Source: Candidatus Gastranaerophilales bacterium
GTDB lineage: Bacteria > Cyanobacteriota > Vampirovibrionia > Gastranaerophilales > Gastranaerophilaceae
Assembly (NCBI GenBank): GCA_928722015.1
Contig: CAKMWI010000011.1
Span: 228,729-292,728, forward strand
Reading direction: 5' to 3'
DNA length: 64,000 nt
Under the pieces are notes generated by a model. That model was given only the letters and a program-made list of their open reading frames with translations. It made no database searches and was not told the origin of the DNA. Position numbers and translations under genes: made by a program. How positions within the stretch are numbered: the first letter of the stretch is position 1; every line of letters starts with the position of its first letter. Positions 24,663 to 33,127 of the stretch are shown piece after piece.

Positions 24663-25606
24663 TGCTAAAAGATTTATTAGAAACTAAACACTGCTTCAAA
24701 CTTGTATGCGGTGCCGGAAATGAAGATGTTGAAGAAATTAAGCGCCTAGTATATATATATGCTATTGCCGGTTGCAGATTTTTTGATTTATCCGCAAATG
24801 AAGAAGTTATAGCTGCAGCTCGTGAAGCACTGGATTTGGCAAAAGTTTATGACGCATACTTATGTGTCAGCGTAGGAATAAAAAATGATCCACATGTAAA
24901 AAAAGCAGTAATTGACTATGAAAGATGCGTCAATTGCGGTTCTTGTGAAGAGATTTGTCCGCAAGGCGCAATACATTATGCTAAAGTAAAAAGAGAAAAA
25001 TGTATAGGATGCGGAAGATGCTGGAAAATATGTTCCAGAGCCGCAATATCGTATATTTCTGAAGAAAAAGACCTCAGCGAAGTTCTACCGCCAATTGTTG
25101 AAAAAGGAATTGATTGTATAGAATTTCACGCAATGGGTACAGATGAAGAAGAAATTTATTCAAAGTGGAAGTATATTAATGAAAATTACGAAGGATTACT
25201 AAGTATTTGTACAAGCCGCGGACAGCTAAGCGATGAAATGCTTGTTGAAAGAATAAAAAAGATGATTGAATCACGCGAAGATTACACAACAATAATCCAA
25301 GCTGACGGATTTCCTATGAGCGGAGGAGATGATAATTACAAATCAACACTACAGGCAGTAGCAACTGCAGAAATTGTTATGAATGCAAAACTTCCTGTAT
25401 ATTTGGTATTATCTGGCGGGACTAACAGCAAGACAACAGAACTGGCAAGAATGTGTGATATTTCATATCATGGTGTTGCTATAGGTTCTTATGCAAGAAA
25501 AATTGTAAACAGATATACAAACCGCCCTGATTTCTGGAAAAATCCTAACGTGCTTAATAGCGCATTAGAACTGGCTAAACCTCTTGTTGATTCTGTTATT
25601 TTATAG
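24662..25606 (+). CDS. LdpA-like iron-sulfur protein
   Basis: A 314-residue protein resembling cyanobacterial LdpA, the redox-sensing iron-sulfur protein that adjusts the circadian period to light. An N-terminal barrel-like part (LVCGAGNEDVEEIKRLV, AGCRFFDLSA) is followed by two ferredoxin motifs (CVNCGSCEEICPQGAI and CIGCGRCWKICSRAAI, about 91-125). The C-terminal domain characteristic of LdpA includes IQADGFPMSGGDDNYKST and LVLSGGTNSKTTELA. Its start overlaps the serine hydrolase stop by one base. No kai genes are in the window, so a role as a redox protein outside a clock is likely. The family call is fairly firm; the role here is unknown. Confidence 0.85.
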   Translation: MLKDLLETKHCFKLVCGAGNEDVEEIKRLVYIYAIAGCRFFDLSANEEVIAAAREALDLAKVYDAYLCVSVGIKNDPHVKKAVIDYERCVNCGSCEEICPQGAIHYAKVKREKCIGCGRCWKICSRAAISYISEEKDLSEVLPPIVEKGIDCIEFHAMGTDEEEIYSKWKYINENYEGLLSICTSRGQLSDEMLVERIKKMIESREDYTTIIQADGFPMSGGDDNYKSTLQAVATAEIVMNAKLPVYLVLSGGTNSKTTELARMCDISYHGVAIGSYARKIVNRYTNRPDFWKNPNVLNSALELAKPLVDSVIL

Positions 25607-25621
25607 GTTATCATATATAGT

Positions 25622-26212
25622 ATGGATATTTTTTACCTGAAAAAGAGTGAATTTATACCTCGAGTAGAGAATAACAGCCTTCTTACTTTTTCTGATGGAA
25701 GAAAATTTAATTCTGAAGAAAAAGAAGCAGAACATTTATGCGGAATTTTTTTGACAAAATTTATCGCAAAAAATATTTTTGATATAAAAAATCCTCAGAT
25801 AGAAATCATAAATAACAAACCTTATTTTACTAAAAGACAAATGTTTTTCAGTATATCACACTCTAACGATATAGTTCTTGTAGTATTCAATTCATCAAAT
25901 GTCGGAGCAGATATTGAATATATGCAGGAAAGAGATTATAAATCTATTATGAAAAGATATATGGACGATGTTGAAAATCCGGGGAAAGAATATTTCTACA
26001 GATTCTGGACACTCAAAGAAGCAGAATTTAAACTTGGCGCTGAAACAAAATCTATATTTTCAAAAATATTTGAAAATAATTATATGTTAACATGTGTGGC
26101 TGATGATATTTTAGTATCAAATCTCTATATACGAAAACTAACTTTTAACAAAAAAAATATCGATTTAACTAAAGAATTTCAAAATCCTTCAAATTTAAAA
26201 TTTCAAACTTAA
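25622..26212 (+). CDS. 4'-phosphopantetheinyl transferase (Sfp type)
   Basis: A 196-residue enzyme that attaches the phosphopantetheine arm from CoA to carrier proteins such as ACP. The family motifs are FSISHSNDIVLVVF, then VGADIEYM (Mg-binding Asp and Glu) and FYRFWTLKEAEFKLG, the W-x-x-K-E-A signature. It is somewhat shorter than Sfp (about 225). It follows the LdpA-like gene by 15 bases with no strong ribosome site, so it is probably co-transcribed. No synthase cluster is nearby, so fatty-acid ACP is the likely substrate. Confidence 0.88.
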   Translation: MDIFYLKKSEFIPRVENNSLLTFSDGRKFNSEEKEAEHLCGIFLTKFIAKNIFDIKNPQIEIINNKPYFTKRQMFFSISHSNDIVLVVFNSSNVGADIEYMQERDYKSIMKRYMDDVENPGKEYFYRFWTLKEAEFKLGAETKSIFSKIFENNYMLTCVADDILVSNLYIRKLTFNKKNIDLTKEFQNPSNLKFQT

Positions 26213-26268
26213 TAATTTTATTTAAACCATTCTTTACTTTAACATTGTTTTTCTATAAACTGTAAAAT

Positions 26269-27240
26269 ATGATTTACTTTTTTTATGGGGATGAAGAATT
26301 TAATATTTCTAATGAAATTAAAAAGTTTAAAAATAAACTTGATAAGAATTTTATTGAAATGAGTTACAAATACTTTAATAATCCAAAATTTCCAGATTTA
26401 GTTGCGGCTGTAAAAACTCAACCTATGATGTTTGGCAAAATGCTGATTGAAATAAATTGTTTGTCATATTTAAGCGGTAAATCTTCAGAAGACGGAGGAA
26501 TGGACGACAAACAAATTAAACAAATCACGGAAGCATTGGATAATGTCAGCGAAAATCTAGATATAATTTTTGTTGCTCAAATTCCGCCTGACAGTCAGAA
26601 AAAAATAGACAAAAGAAAAAAATTTTTTAAAACACTGTCTAAATACAACGCAAAAGAATTTCCACAAATTCCGTCTTATAAAACTGCAGAACTAGAAAGT
26701 TGGATTAAACAACAGGCGAAAGGAAAAGATTTGAAAATTTCGGATAATATAGCTTCTGAAATTCTTATACAAATCGGTGCAAATCTGAGATTACTAGACT
26801 CTGAACTTGAAAAACTAAAAGTCTATTCAGGCAACCAGCCAGTAACAGTTGATATGGTTAAAGAAATTTGTGTTACTAACGAAGATTTATTTACCTTTGC
26901 CGATTTTTTAATATCCGGTAACAAAGCAAAAGCTCTCTATGAATATCAAAAACTTTTAACAAAAAAACATCCGCTTGAAATTCTGTCAGTTTTACATACG
27001 CTTTTACACGGAAAAATTCAAATAAAAGCAAATTCTTCAAAATATAATGCTGATGAAATTGCAAAAATAATCAACATGCACCCGTATAGAGTAAAACTTG
27101 AACTCCAGAAATTAAAAAATATCTCATTAAAAAATCTTGTAAAACTAAAACAAAATTTAACAGAAGCAGAATACAAAATAAAATCCGGACAGGCCAACCT
27201 TGACGTCGATAAGGAAATAGAATATGCAATATTACAATAA
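26269..27240 (+). CDS. holA: DNA polymerase III subunit delta
   Basis: A 323-residue clamp-loader delta subunit, which opens the beta clamp during replication. It begins MIYFFYGDEEFNISNEI, the usual degenerate P-loop opening of HolA. It continues with domain II and a helical C-terminal domain (EILSVLHTLLHGKIQIK, INMHPYRVKLELQKL, EAEYKIKSGQANLD). The last 17 bases overlap the start of the delta-prime gene. Pairing of the two subunits in one operon supports both calls. A TATAAA lies nine bases before the ATG, so a local promoter is possible. Confidence 0.92.
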   Translation: MIYFFYGDEEFNISNEIKKFKNKLDKNFIEMSYKYFNNPKFPDLVAAVKTQPMMFGKMLIEINCLSYLSGKSSEDGGMDDKQIKQITEALDNVSENLDIIFVAQIPPDSQKKIDKRKKFFKTLSKYNAKEFPQIPSYKTAELESWIKQQAKGKDLKISDNIASEILIQIGANLRLLDSELEKLKVYSGNQPVTVDMVKEICVTNEDLFTFADFLISGNKAKALYEYQKLLTKKHPLEILSVLHTLLHGKIQIKANSSKYNADEIAKIINMHPYRVKLELQKLKNISLKNLVKLKQNLTEAEYKIKSGQANLDVDKEIEYAILQ

Positions 27241-28126
27241 CGAAATTGAACAAAAATATCCTAAACTTGTTGAATACTTTAAAAACGGTATCCGACAAGA
27301 TGATAAAAATATTAGCCACTGTCTTTTATTTTGGGGCCCGGACATAACGGCTCAGTGTGAACTAGCCCTTGAAATTGCGCGTCTGCTTAACTGTAAGGAA
27401 CAAGGCCAAAAAGACTGCAACTGCCTAAATTGCAAATGGATAAGAGAACAAACGCATCCTGCAATAAAAATATATACCCGTCTTGATTTTAAAGAAAATA
27501 GTAAATCTTCAGATGATAATGACACCACCAAAGGTAAAAAAAATATCAATATAGAACAAGCTAAATCAATCATTAATGAATTATCTATAACAAGTGATTA
27601 TCATAGGGTATATATATTCTGCGACAGAGACGATGACGGACATCTCATGCCATTAAACCAACTTAATTTTCCGGAAGCAACTTCAAATGCCCTTTTAAAA
27701 ACCTTTGAAGAACCTCCTGGCAACACAACTTTTATCTTTCTCACCAAAGATAAAACAGATATTATCTCAACAGTTGTCTCTCGAGCACAATCATTTTTTA
27801 TTCCTGCAACAGTAAACGAAAACCAAAATTATGATTTAGTCGAAAACTTTATCCAAAATTATTGGACTCTAAATAAAAATCAAGTTTTAGACTTTGAAAC
27901 AAATCTGTATACACTACTAAACAACAATGATGCAAAAATAGTTTTTTCACAAATACAAAATTATATATTGGCAATTATTAAATCAAATCCAGAAAACAAA
28001 AATTTGTTTTATAAACTTTTAAATGATTTAAAATATGTTGAAGAAGCTAAACAACAAATTTCATTAACACCTGCTATGAACCTACAAACAGTAGTTGAAA
28101 ATTTAAGTTTTAAAATGATATTATAA
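27224..28126 (+). CDS. holB: DNA polymerase III subunit delta-prime
   Basis: A 300-residue clamp-loader subunit. The P-loop is degenerate (FWGPDITAQCE in place of GxxGxGKT), as is usual for the non-ATPase delta-prime. A zinc module with four cysteines is intact (NCKEQGQKDCNCLNC). The sensor region NALLKTFEEPPGNTTFIFLT and the SRC-like motif VVSRAQSF follow. The C-terminal collar domain is shorter than in E. coli. An insert of charged residues (about 90-107) is lineage-specific. It overlaps holA by 17 bases, so the two subunits are made together. Confidence 0.9.
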   Translation: MQYYNNEIEQKYPKLVEYFKNGIRQDDKNISHCLLFWGPDITAQCELALEIARLLNCKEQGQKDCNCLNCKWIREQTHPAIKIYTRLDFKENSKSSDDNDTTKGKKNINIEQAKSIINELSITSDYHRVYIFCDRDDDGHLMPLNQLNFPEATSNALLKTFEEPPGNTTFIFLTKDKTDIISTVVSRAQSFFIPATVNENQNYDLVENFIQNYWTLNKNQVLDFETNLYTLLNNNDAKIVFSQIQNYILAIIKSNPENKNLFYKLLNDLKYVEEAKQQISLTPAMNLQTVVENLSFKMIL

Positions 28127-28167
28127 TTATACTCTTATAAATTAAATAAATTTCCAGATAAAAATTA

Positions 28168-29544
28168 TTACTTAAATTTTCTCATCATTTTCATTGCTTG
28201 AACCATAGCTTTTTTATCATTCTTTTTGCCAAAGCCGCCAAACATTTTCTGCATTTTATTCATTCCACTCATCATTTGACGCATTTGTTCAAACTGTTTT
28301 ACATATAAATTGATTGTATGCATATCCATACCGCAGCCTTTTGCGATTCTTTTTTTCCTACTTGTATTCATTAACTGCGGATTATCACGCTCTTCAGGAG
28401 TCATACTCTGTATAAATACTTCAATCTTTTTAAACTCTGTCTCACTGGCATGAGAAATTTTTTCTCTATCTGCTTGTTTTAGATTTATACCAGGAATCAT
28501 TCCCAAGATTTGATCCATAGAACCAAACATTTTCATTTGTTTTTGCATATTCAAAAAGTCATTAAAACTAAACTCTTCTTTTTGCATTTTTTCCTGAAAT
28601 TTTAAAGCTTCTTTTTCATCAAAAACTTCCTGCGCACGTTCAACCAGCGATACAATATCACCCATACCCAAAATTCTTGTAGCCATACGTTCAGGATAAA
28701 AATCTTCAAGAGCATTGAGTTTTTCTCCGGTTCCAGTCAATTTTACAGGTTTACCGGTACAATATACAACTGATAATGCGGCACCACCACGGGAATCTCC
28801 ATCCAATTTAGTCAAAACAAGACCGGTTAAACCAATTTGTGAATCAAAATTTTCAGCAACATGAACTGCTTCTTGACCGGTCATAGAATCAATGACCAAA
28901 AGCTTTTCATGCGGATGGAAAACCCTATCAATAATTAAAAGTTCTGCCATCATATCAGTATCTATCTGTAAACGCCCTGCAGTATCCAAAATCAGCACAT
29001 TAAAGCCTTTTTCTTTAGCATAGTTTATCGCATTTTGAACAATATTCTGTACATCTTTAGAATCGGGAATCGTAAAAACTTCACATCCAATTTCCTGCCC
29101 CAAAGTTTGCAATTGTGTAATTGCAGCCGGTCGATATACATCACAAGCAACTAAAAGAGGATTTTTTCCTTCTTTTTTAAGTTTGACAGCAAGTTTTGCT
29201 GAGGATGTAGTCTTACCAGACCCTTGAAGACCAAGCATCATAATGAGACTTGGATGAGCTGACAAATCAAGCGGTTTTTTTTCAGTTCCAAGAAGTTCAA
29301 CCAGTTCGTCATGTACAATTTTTACAAGTTGCTGCGATGGATCAACCCCCTGCAACACATTTTCACCTTCAGCTTTATCTTTGATAGAAGAAATAAATGC
29401 CTTCACAACACGAAGATTGACATCAGCTTCCAAAAGCGCACGCCTTATTTCTCTAAGAGCCTCCTGCATATTATCCTGAGTTAATTCGCTACCTCTGGTT
29501 TTGGAAATTATATTTTGTAATTTTTCGCTTAAATTATCAAACAT
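28168..29544 (-). CDS. ffh: Signal recognition particle protein Ffh
   Basis: A 458-residue SRP54-type GTPase that binds signal sequences and the SRP RNA and delivers ribosomes to FtsY. The N and G domains show GLQGSGKTTSSAKLA (P-loop), DTAGRLQID, VLTKLDGDSRGGAALS and GTGEKL. The methionine-rich M domain contains MNTSRKKRIAKGCGM, which contacts the RNA, and many Met residues to the end. The length is typical. No SRP RNA gene was found beside it. Confidence 0.96.
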   Translation of the reverse strand: MFDNLSEKLQNIISKTRGSELTQDNMQEALREIRRALLEADVNLRVVKAFISSIKDKAEGENVLQGVDPSQQLVKIVHDELVELLGTEKKPLDLSAHPSLIMMLGLQGSGKTTSSAKLAVKLKKEGKNPLLVACDVYRPAAITQLQTLGQEIGCEVFTIPDSKDVQNIVQNAINYAKEKGFNVLILDTAGRLQIDTDMMAELLIIDRVFHPHEKLLVIDSMTGQEAVHVAENFDSQIGLTGLVLTKLDGDSRGGAALSVVYCTGKPVKLTGTGEKLNALEDFYPERMATRILGMGDIVSLVERAQEVFDEKEALKFQEKMQKEEFSFNDFLNMQKQMKMFGSMDQILGMIPGINLKQADREKISHASETEFKKIEVFIQSMTPEERDNPQLMNTSRKKRIAKGCGMDMHTINLYVKQFEQMRQMMSGMNKMQKMFGGFGKKNDKKAMVQAMKMMRKFK

Positions 29545-29621
29545 GAGTTCATATCCCTATTAAAATATTATATCCTGATTTTAGCATGAAAAGCAGGAAT
29601 GAAAAGTCCCTAACACAAGAA

Positions 29622-29652
29622 TAAAAAAAAGGCGGTTCAAATTATGACCGCC
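29622..29652 (-). terminator. Terminator of the yggS-sepF operon
   Basis: Read leftwards, a GGCGGTC/GACCGCC-type stem with an A/T-rich loop is followed by eight T. It sits 43 bases after the sepF stop. Confidence 0.88.
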
Positions 29653-29694
29653 AGTATTTTTAATTAAACTATCTCTTCTCATACCAAAATTATT

Positions 29695-30219
29695 CTATTG
29701 TAAAGATGTTCTCCACAAAGAATCATTAAACTTGCTCTGTTGAGTGCTTGTGTCAGCAGATAATGTTACATTGCTAGGAGCAAATACAAACACAAGATCT
29801 CCAACTTTTTTAGGATTCCCGTTAAGAGCTTGGGATGCACCGCAAACAAAATCAATTGTTCTTTGAGATTGTTCTTTATCCAACAGGTGCAGATTTAGCA
29901 TAACAATTTTTCTATCTTTTAAATGTTGAACAATAGTAGCAGCATCATCAAAAGAACGAGGTTCAACAACAATAACTTCATTGCCGCCTCTGTTAATACT
30001 AGGATGATTAAGAACCTTTGTTTCTTGACGTTTTTCCATCATAGGAACAGGAGTAAATGATGGGGCAACTTCTCTTAAAGCACTGCCCTCTTCTACATAA
30101 TCATAACCATCATCATCATAATCTTCATCTTCATTTATATCAACAAAAGGATTTTCCCCACGGAAACCATCCATTACGAAATCTACAACTTTTCTGAAAC
30201 TATCTGCTATTGCTGCCAC
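29695..30219 (-). CDS. sepF: Cell-division protein SepF
   Basis: A 174-residue protein that tethers and aligns FtsZ filaments at the division site. An amphipathic membrane-targeting start (MAAIADSFRKVVDFVM) is followed by an acidic linker (EDEDYDDDGYDY). The SepF core runs from about residue 80 to 155: VVEPRSFDDAATIVQHLKD, VMLNLHLLDKEQSQRTIDFVCGA and GDLVFVFAPSNVTL. It lies 17 bases after yggS, the arrangement found in Cyanobacteria and Gram-positives. SepF in place of FtsA/ZipA supports placement near Cyanobacteria. Confidence 0.95.
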   Translation of the reverse strand: MAAIADSFRKVVDFVMDGFRGENPFVDINEDEDYDDDGYDYVEEGSALREVAPSFTPVPMMEKRQETKVLNHPSINRGGNEVIVVEPRSFDDAATIVQHLKDRKIVMLNLHLLDKEQSQRTIDFVCGASQALNGNPKKVGDLVFVFAPSNVTLSADTSTQQSKFNDSLWRTSLQ

Positions 30220-30236
30220 CGTTTTTCCTCCGTTTA

Positions 30237-30902
30237 TTATCTAAATAATTTTCTACCTATTCTTAACATTGTTGAACCTGCTTGAGCTGCTATTTTATAG
30301 TCTTGGCTCATACCCATTGAAATCTCTCCCAATTTACAGTTAAACTTTTGCTCCAAGCCATCTCTGATTTGAACAATTTCAGAAAATAACTTTTTAATCT
30401 CTTCTTCAGGTATTCCTAATGGTGCCATATTCATAACACCCACAACTTCTATTCCATCCAAATCTAATATCTGCCTAAAGCTTTGAAACACTTCATCTTT
30501 AGAAAAACCGAATTTTTGTTCTTCATTAGCATTGTTAACTTGAACAAGTACTTTTTGTACTTTTCCGATTTCTTTCGCATGTTCAGAAATGCTTCTTGCC
30601 AGTTTTACGGAATCAACTGAGTGAATATATTCAAATACTTTTATAGCCTGTTTAACTTTATTAGTTTGCAAATGACCTATAAAATGGAATCTTGAATTCA
30701 TTTTCACATCATCAGGCAGATTAGCTATCTTTGCCGAAGCTTCAATAACTCTTGATTCTCCAAAGTCGCGCAACCCTGCTTTATATGCAGCAACCATTGC
30801 GTCTTCGTTGAAATACTTTGTAACTGCGATTATTCTGGGTTTACAAGGTGCAATTTCTTCTTGTATTTGTAAAAGATTACTTTTTATTGTTTCAAACATC
30901 AT
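30237..30902 (-). CDS. yggS: YggS/PLPBP family pyridoxal-phosphate homeostasis protein
   Basis: A 221-residue single-domain TIM-barrel protein that binds pyridoxal phosphate and buffers its level. Motifs are IIAVTKYFNEDAM (PLP-binding Lys), LRDFGESRV, FHFIGHLQTNKVK, HSVDSVKLA, VQVNNANEEQKFGF and the final GSTMLRIGRKLF. It is the first gene of the pair with sepF. The start has two adjacent ATG codons after an AGAGGTG site, so the exact first residue is open by one. Confidence 0.94.
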   Translation of the reverse strand: MMFETIKSNLLQIQEEIAPCKPRIIAVTKYFNEDAMVAAYKAGLRDFGESRVIEASAKIANLPDDVKMNSRFHFIGHLQTNKVKQAIKVFEYIHSVDSVKLARSISEHAKEIGKVQKVLVQVNNANEEQKFGFSKDEVFQSFRQILDLDGIEVVGVMNMAPLGIPEEEIKKLFSEIVQIRDGLEQKFNCKLGEISMGMSQDYKIAAQAGSTMLRIGRKLFR

Positions 30903-31231
30903 TCACCTCTACAAGAAAACAACTCAAAACATGAGCATGATTTAATTGTACTCTAACTTTTCGGCATGTACAAAATATTTATTTCAATAAATTTTTGCAA
31001 AAATAAATTTTGGCTGAAAACATGTCAGAGACATGATTTCAGCCATAACAAGTTAAAAACAATCAACTTTACAAAACTTAACATATCAATTTTTTATAAC
31101 TTTGGAATACTGCACTATTACTGAAGAGCATGCTAAATTTTAACATTTGCATCAACTTCCGGATTGAGCAACAAAATTAGCACACAAACCATACTAAATT
31201 TACAAAAAGTTACAGTAACAATTTTGAACTA
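30903..31231. other. Intergenic spacer with a long hairpin
   Basis: 329 bases without a credible gene. The only structure is the hairpin at 31011-31045. The part from 31046 to 31231 shows nothing recognisable. Confidence 0.5.
31011..31045 (-). terminator. Long hairpin, possible terminator of the DUF2023 gene
   Basis: TGGCTGAAA pairs with its complement at the base, and CATGTC with GACATG above one A-A mismatch, leaving an AGA loop: a 35-base near-perfect stem. On the minus strand it is followed by AAAATTTATTTTT, a weak tail, and it is about 190 bases from the gene end. A regulatory or small RNA structure is possible. Confidence 0.45.
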
Positions 31232-31543
31232 TTAAATTTTTGCCAAAATTCTCTTATACTGCTCTTCTCTGGAATATCCGAGCATAATTCCGAGAATAAA
31301 ATCCTCTTGCGGTGTAATTTTATTGAGTTCAGTATTTGAAAATTTTGCTATTATCTCAAGACAACTTGGATTACCGAAAAATAAATTCACTTTATCCTTT
31401 GATAATTCGGTAATACAATGCTTTATTTTTAATTTTTCCAATAATAACAGGCATTCTTTCAAACTCTTCTTATCACAAGTGTGTAAAACCAAATCACGCA
31501 TTCCTTTTTTATATTCATATATCATATTTTTAAATAGTTCCAT
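31232..31543 (-). CDS. DUF2023 family protein
   Basis: A 103-residue protein matching the small DUF2023 family in length and layout. The markers are IYEYKKGMRDLVLHTC at the start, VNLFFGNPSCLEII in the middle and LTPQEDFILGIMLGYSREEQ-like residues near the end (here ITPQEDFILGIMLGY). The family is of unknown function and in other genomes is often found near flavodoxin or iron genes. Here it stands alone, facing away from the ZIP transporter gene. The ribosome site is CAGGAG. Confidence 0.75.
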   Translation of the reverse strand: MELFKNMIYEYKKGMRDLVLHTCDKKSLKECLLLLEKLKIKHCITELSKDKVNLFFGNPSCLEIIAKFSNTELNKITPQEDFILGIMLGYSREEQYKRILAKI

Positions 31544-31657
31544 ACATCCTGCTCCTGTTCGCCAGTAAATAACCTCTTTCTAATTTAAGACTGTTTTTTC
31601 ACTAAAAAGTTTCTTTGTGATAAGATAATTAAGCAAAGAATTTGGAATGAAAATATT

Positions 31658-32467
31658 ATGAATATCCCAAACAATGTAGGCTTGGCATTTAGTTTTACTA
31701 TGTTAGCAGGATTAACAACTGCAATAGGTGGAGCTATAGCCTTTATAACAAAAAAAGACAATCTAAAAGCACTTTCTATAGGGCTTGGATTTTCTGCAGG
31801 AGTAATGATTTTTATTTCATTGGTAGATATAATTCCAAACGCAGAAAAACTGTTACGGGTAAATTTCCCAAATTCTTTCCAATGGCTTGTATACGGAGGC
31901 TTTGTAATAGGACTTATTGTATCAATATTAATAGATTATTTTCTACCGGATCACATTGATACTGAAGAATTGTTACATCCGGAAGCCCCGGAAGAAGCAG
32001 AAAAACACCAGCACTACAAATTAAAACGTGCAGGAATGCTAACCGCAATAGCAATTTGTGTCCATAACTTTCCTGAAGGTATGGCCACGTTTTTGACAAC
32101 AACTCAAAACATAACACTGGGACTATCGGTAGCTTTTGCAATTGCAATACATAATATTCCTGAAGGAATAGCAGTTGCTCTTCCTATATATCACGTTACC
32201 GGGAAAAGACGTTATGCTATGTTATATGCTGCCTTATCAGGTATAACAGAACCAATTGGTGCATTAGTCGGAATGCTTATATTCGGTTTATTTTTGCCAC
32301 AAGTTTTAGTCGGATTTCTAATGGCAGCAGTAGCCGGAATTATGACATATATATCTTTTGACACACTTTTACCACTAGCAAAAGAATATGGGAACTGGCA
32401 TTTATCAATTGTTGGAATTATATCAGGTATTTTGTTTATCTGGCTTAGTTTAATTTTACTTGGGTAG
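31658..32467 (+). CDS. zupT: ZIP family metal transporter (ZupT-like)
   Basis: A 269-residue membrane protein with eight predicted helices that imports zinc and other divalent metals. The two metal-site motifs of ZIP proteins are present: HNFPEGMATF (helix IV) and HNIPEGIAVA (helix V). A cytoplasmic His-containing loop (EAEKHQHYK) lies between helices III and IV. Length and motifs match ZupT. It has its own start region with a GGAATG-type site and is not in an obvious operon. Confidence 0.93.
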   Translation: MNIPNNVGLAFSFTMLAGLTTAIGGAIAFITKKDNLKALSIGLGFSAGVMIFISLVDIIPNAEKLLRVNFPNSFQWLVYGGFVIGLIVSILIDYFLPDHIDTEELLHPEAPEEAEKHQHYKLKRAGMLTAIAICVHNFPEGMATFLTTTQNITLGLSVAFAIAIHNIPEGIAVALPIYHVTGKRRYAMLYAALSGITEPIGALVGMLIFGLFLPQVLVGFLMAAVAGIMTYISFDTLLPLAKEYGNWHLSIVGIISGILFIWLSLILLG

Positions 32468-32604
32468 GATTTATAAAATTCATCAAAAATAACTTAAAAC
32501 ATTACTACCGCTTAACAAAATTACAAAAAGTATCGACAATTTCTTATTTTTGTTGTAAATTAGGGCTACATGCAGAAATATAAATACAAAAGGAGAAATT
32601 TATT

Positions 32605-33102
32605 ATGCAAGTTATATTAAAAAAAGAAGTTCAAAACCTCGGAGAAGCAGGTGATATCGTTAACGTTAAAGACGGTTATGCAAGAAATTTCCTTCTTCCA
32701 CAAGGTGCAGCTGAAATTGCAACTCCAGGTGCTTTAGAAAATAGAGAAAAAAATATTGCAAGAATCAAAGCTAAACAAGAAAAATTACATCAAGAAGCTT
32801 TAGAAAAAGCTGCTGCAATCGAAAAATTCGGACACCTTGAATTAGCTGCAAAAGCTGGTGAATCAGGTAAATTATTCGGTACAATTACAACTAAAAAATT
32901 AACCGAAGAATTAGCTGCAAAAGCTGGAATTGAAGTTGACAGAAAATCAGTTTCTCTAAATGCTCCAATCAACAGAATCGGTAATTATACAATGTTAATC
33001 AAATTAACATCAAAAGTTAAATGTGAACTTGCTGTTTCTGTTTCAGCTTCAGAAGTTGTTAAAGAATCAATCGAAGAACAAAGCGAAGAAACTGCTGAAT
33101 AA
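32605..33102 (+). CDS. rplI: 50S ribosomal protein L9
   Basis: A 165-residue L9. The N-terminal domain begins MQVILKKEVQNLGEAGDIVNVKDGYARNFLLP in pattern, with the long connecting helix (about 42-75) and a C-terminal rRNA-binding domain containing GKLFGTITTKKL. It has an acidic C-terminal extension (ESIEEQSEETAE) compared with E. coli (149). The ribosome site AAAGGAG is strong and codon usage is that of a highly expressed gene. The usual neighbours rpsR and rpsF are absent. The one-carbon genes follow after 25 bases. Confidence 0.96.
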   Translation: MQVILKKEVQNLGEAGDIVNVKDGYARNFLLPQGAAEIATPGALENREKNIARIKAKQEKLHQEALEKAAAIEKFGHLELAAKAGESGKLFGTITTKKLTEELAAKAGIEVDRKSVSLNAPINRIGNYTMLIKLTSKVKCELAVSVSASEVVKESIEEQSEETAE

Positions 33103-33127
33103 ATATTTACAATCAAAGGTGTTGCGG

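Noticed and set aside
29545..29621. Possible SRP RNA between ffh and sepF
   Set aside because: The spacer is too short and lacks the conserved GGAA tetraloop hairpin of bacterial SRP RNA.
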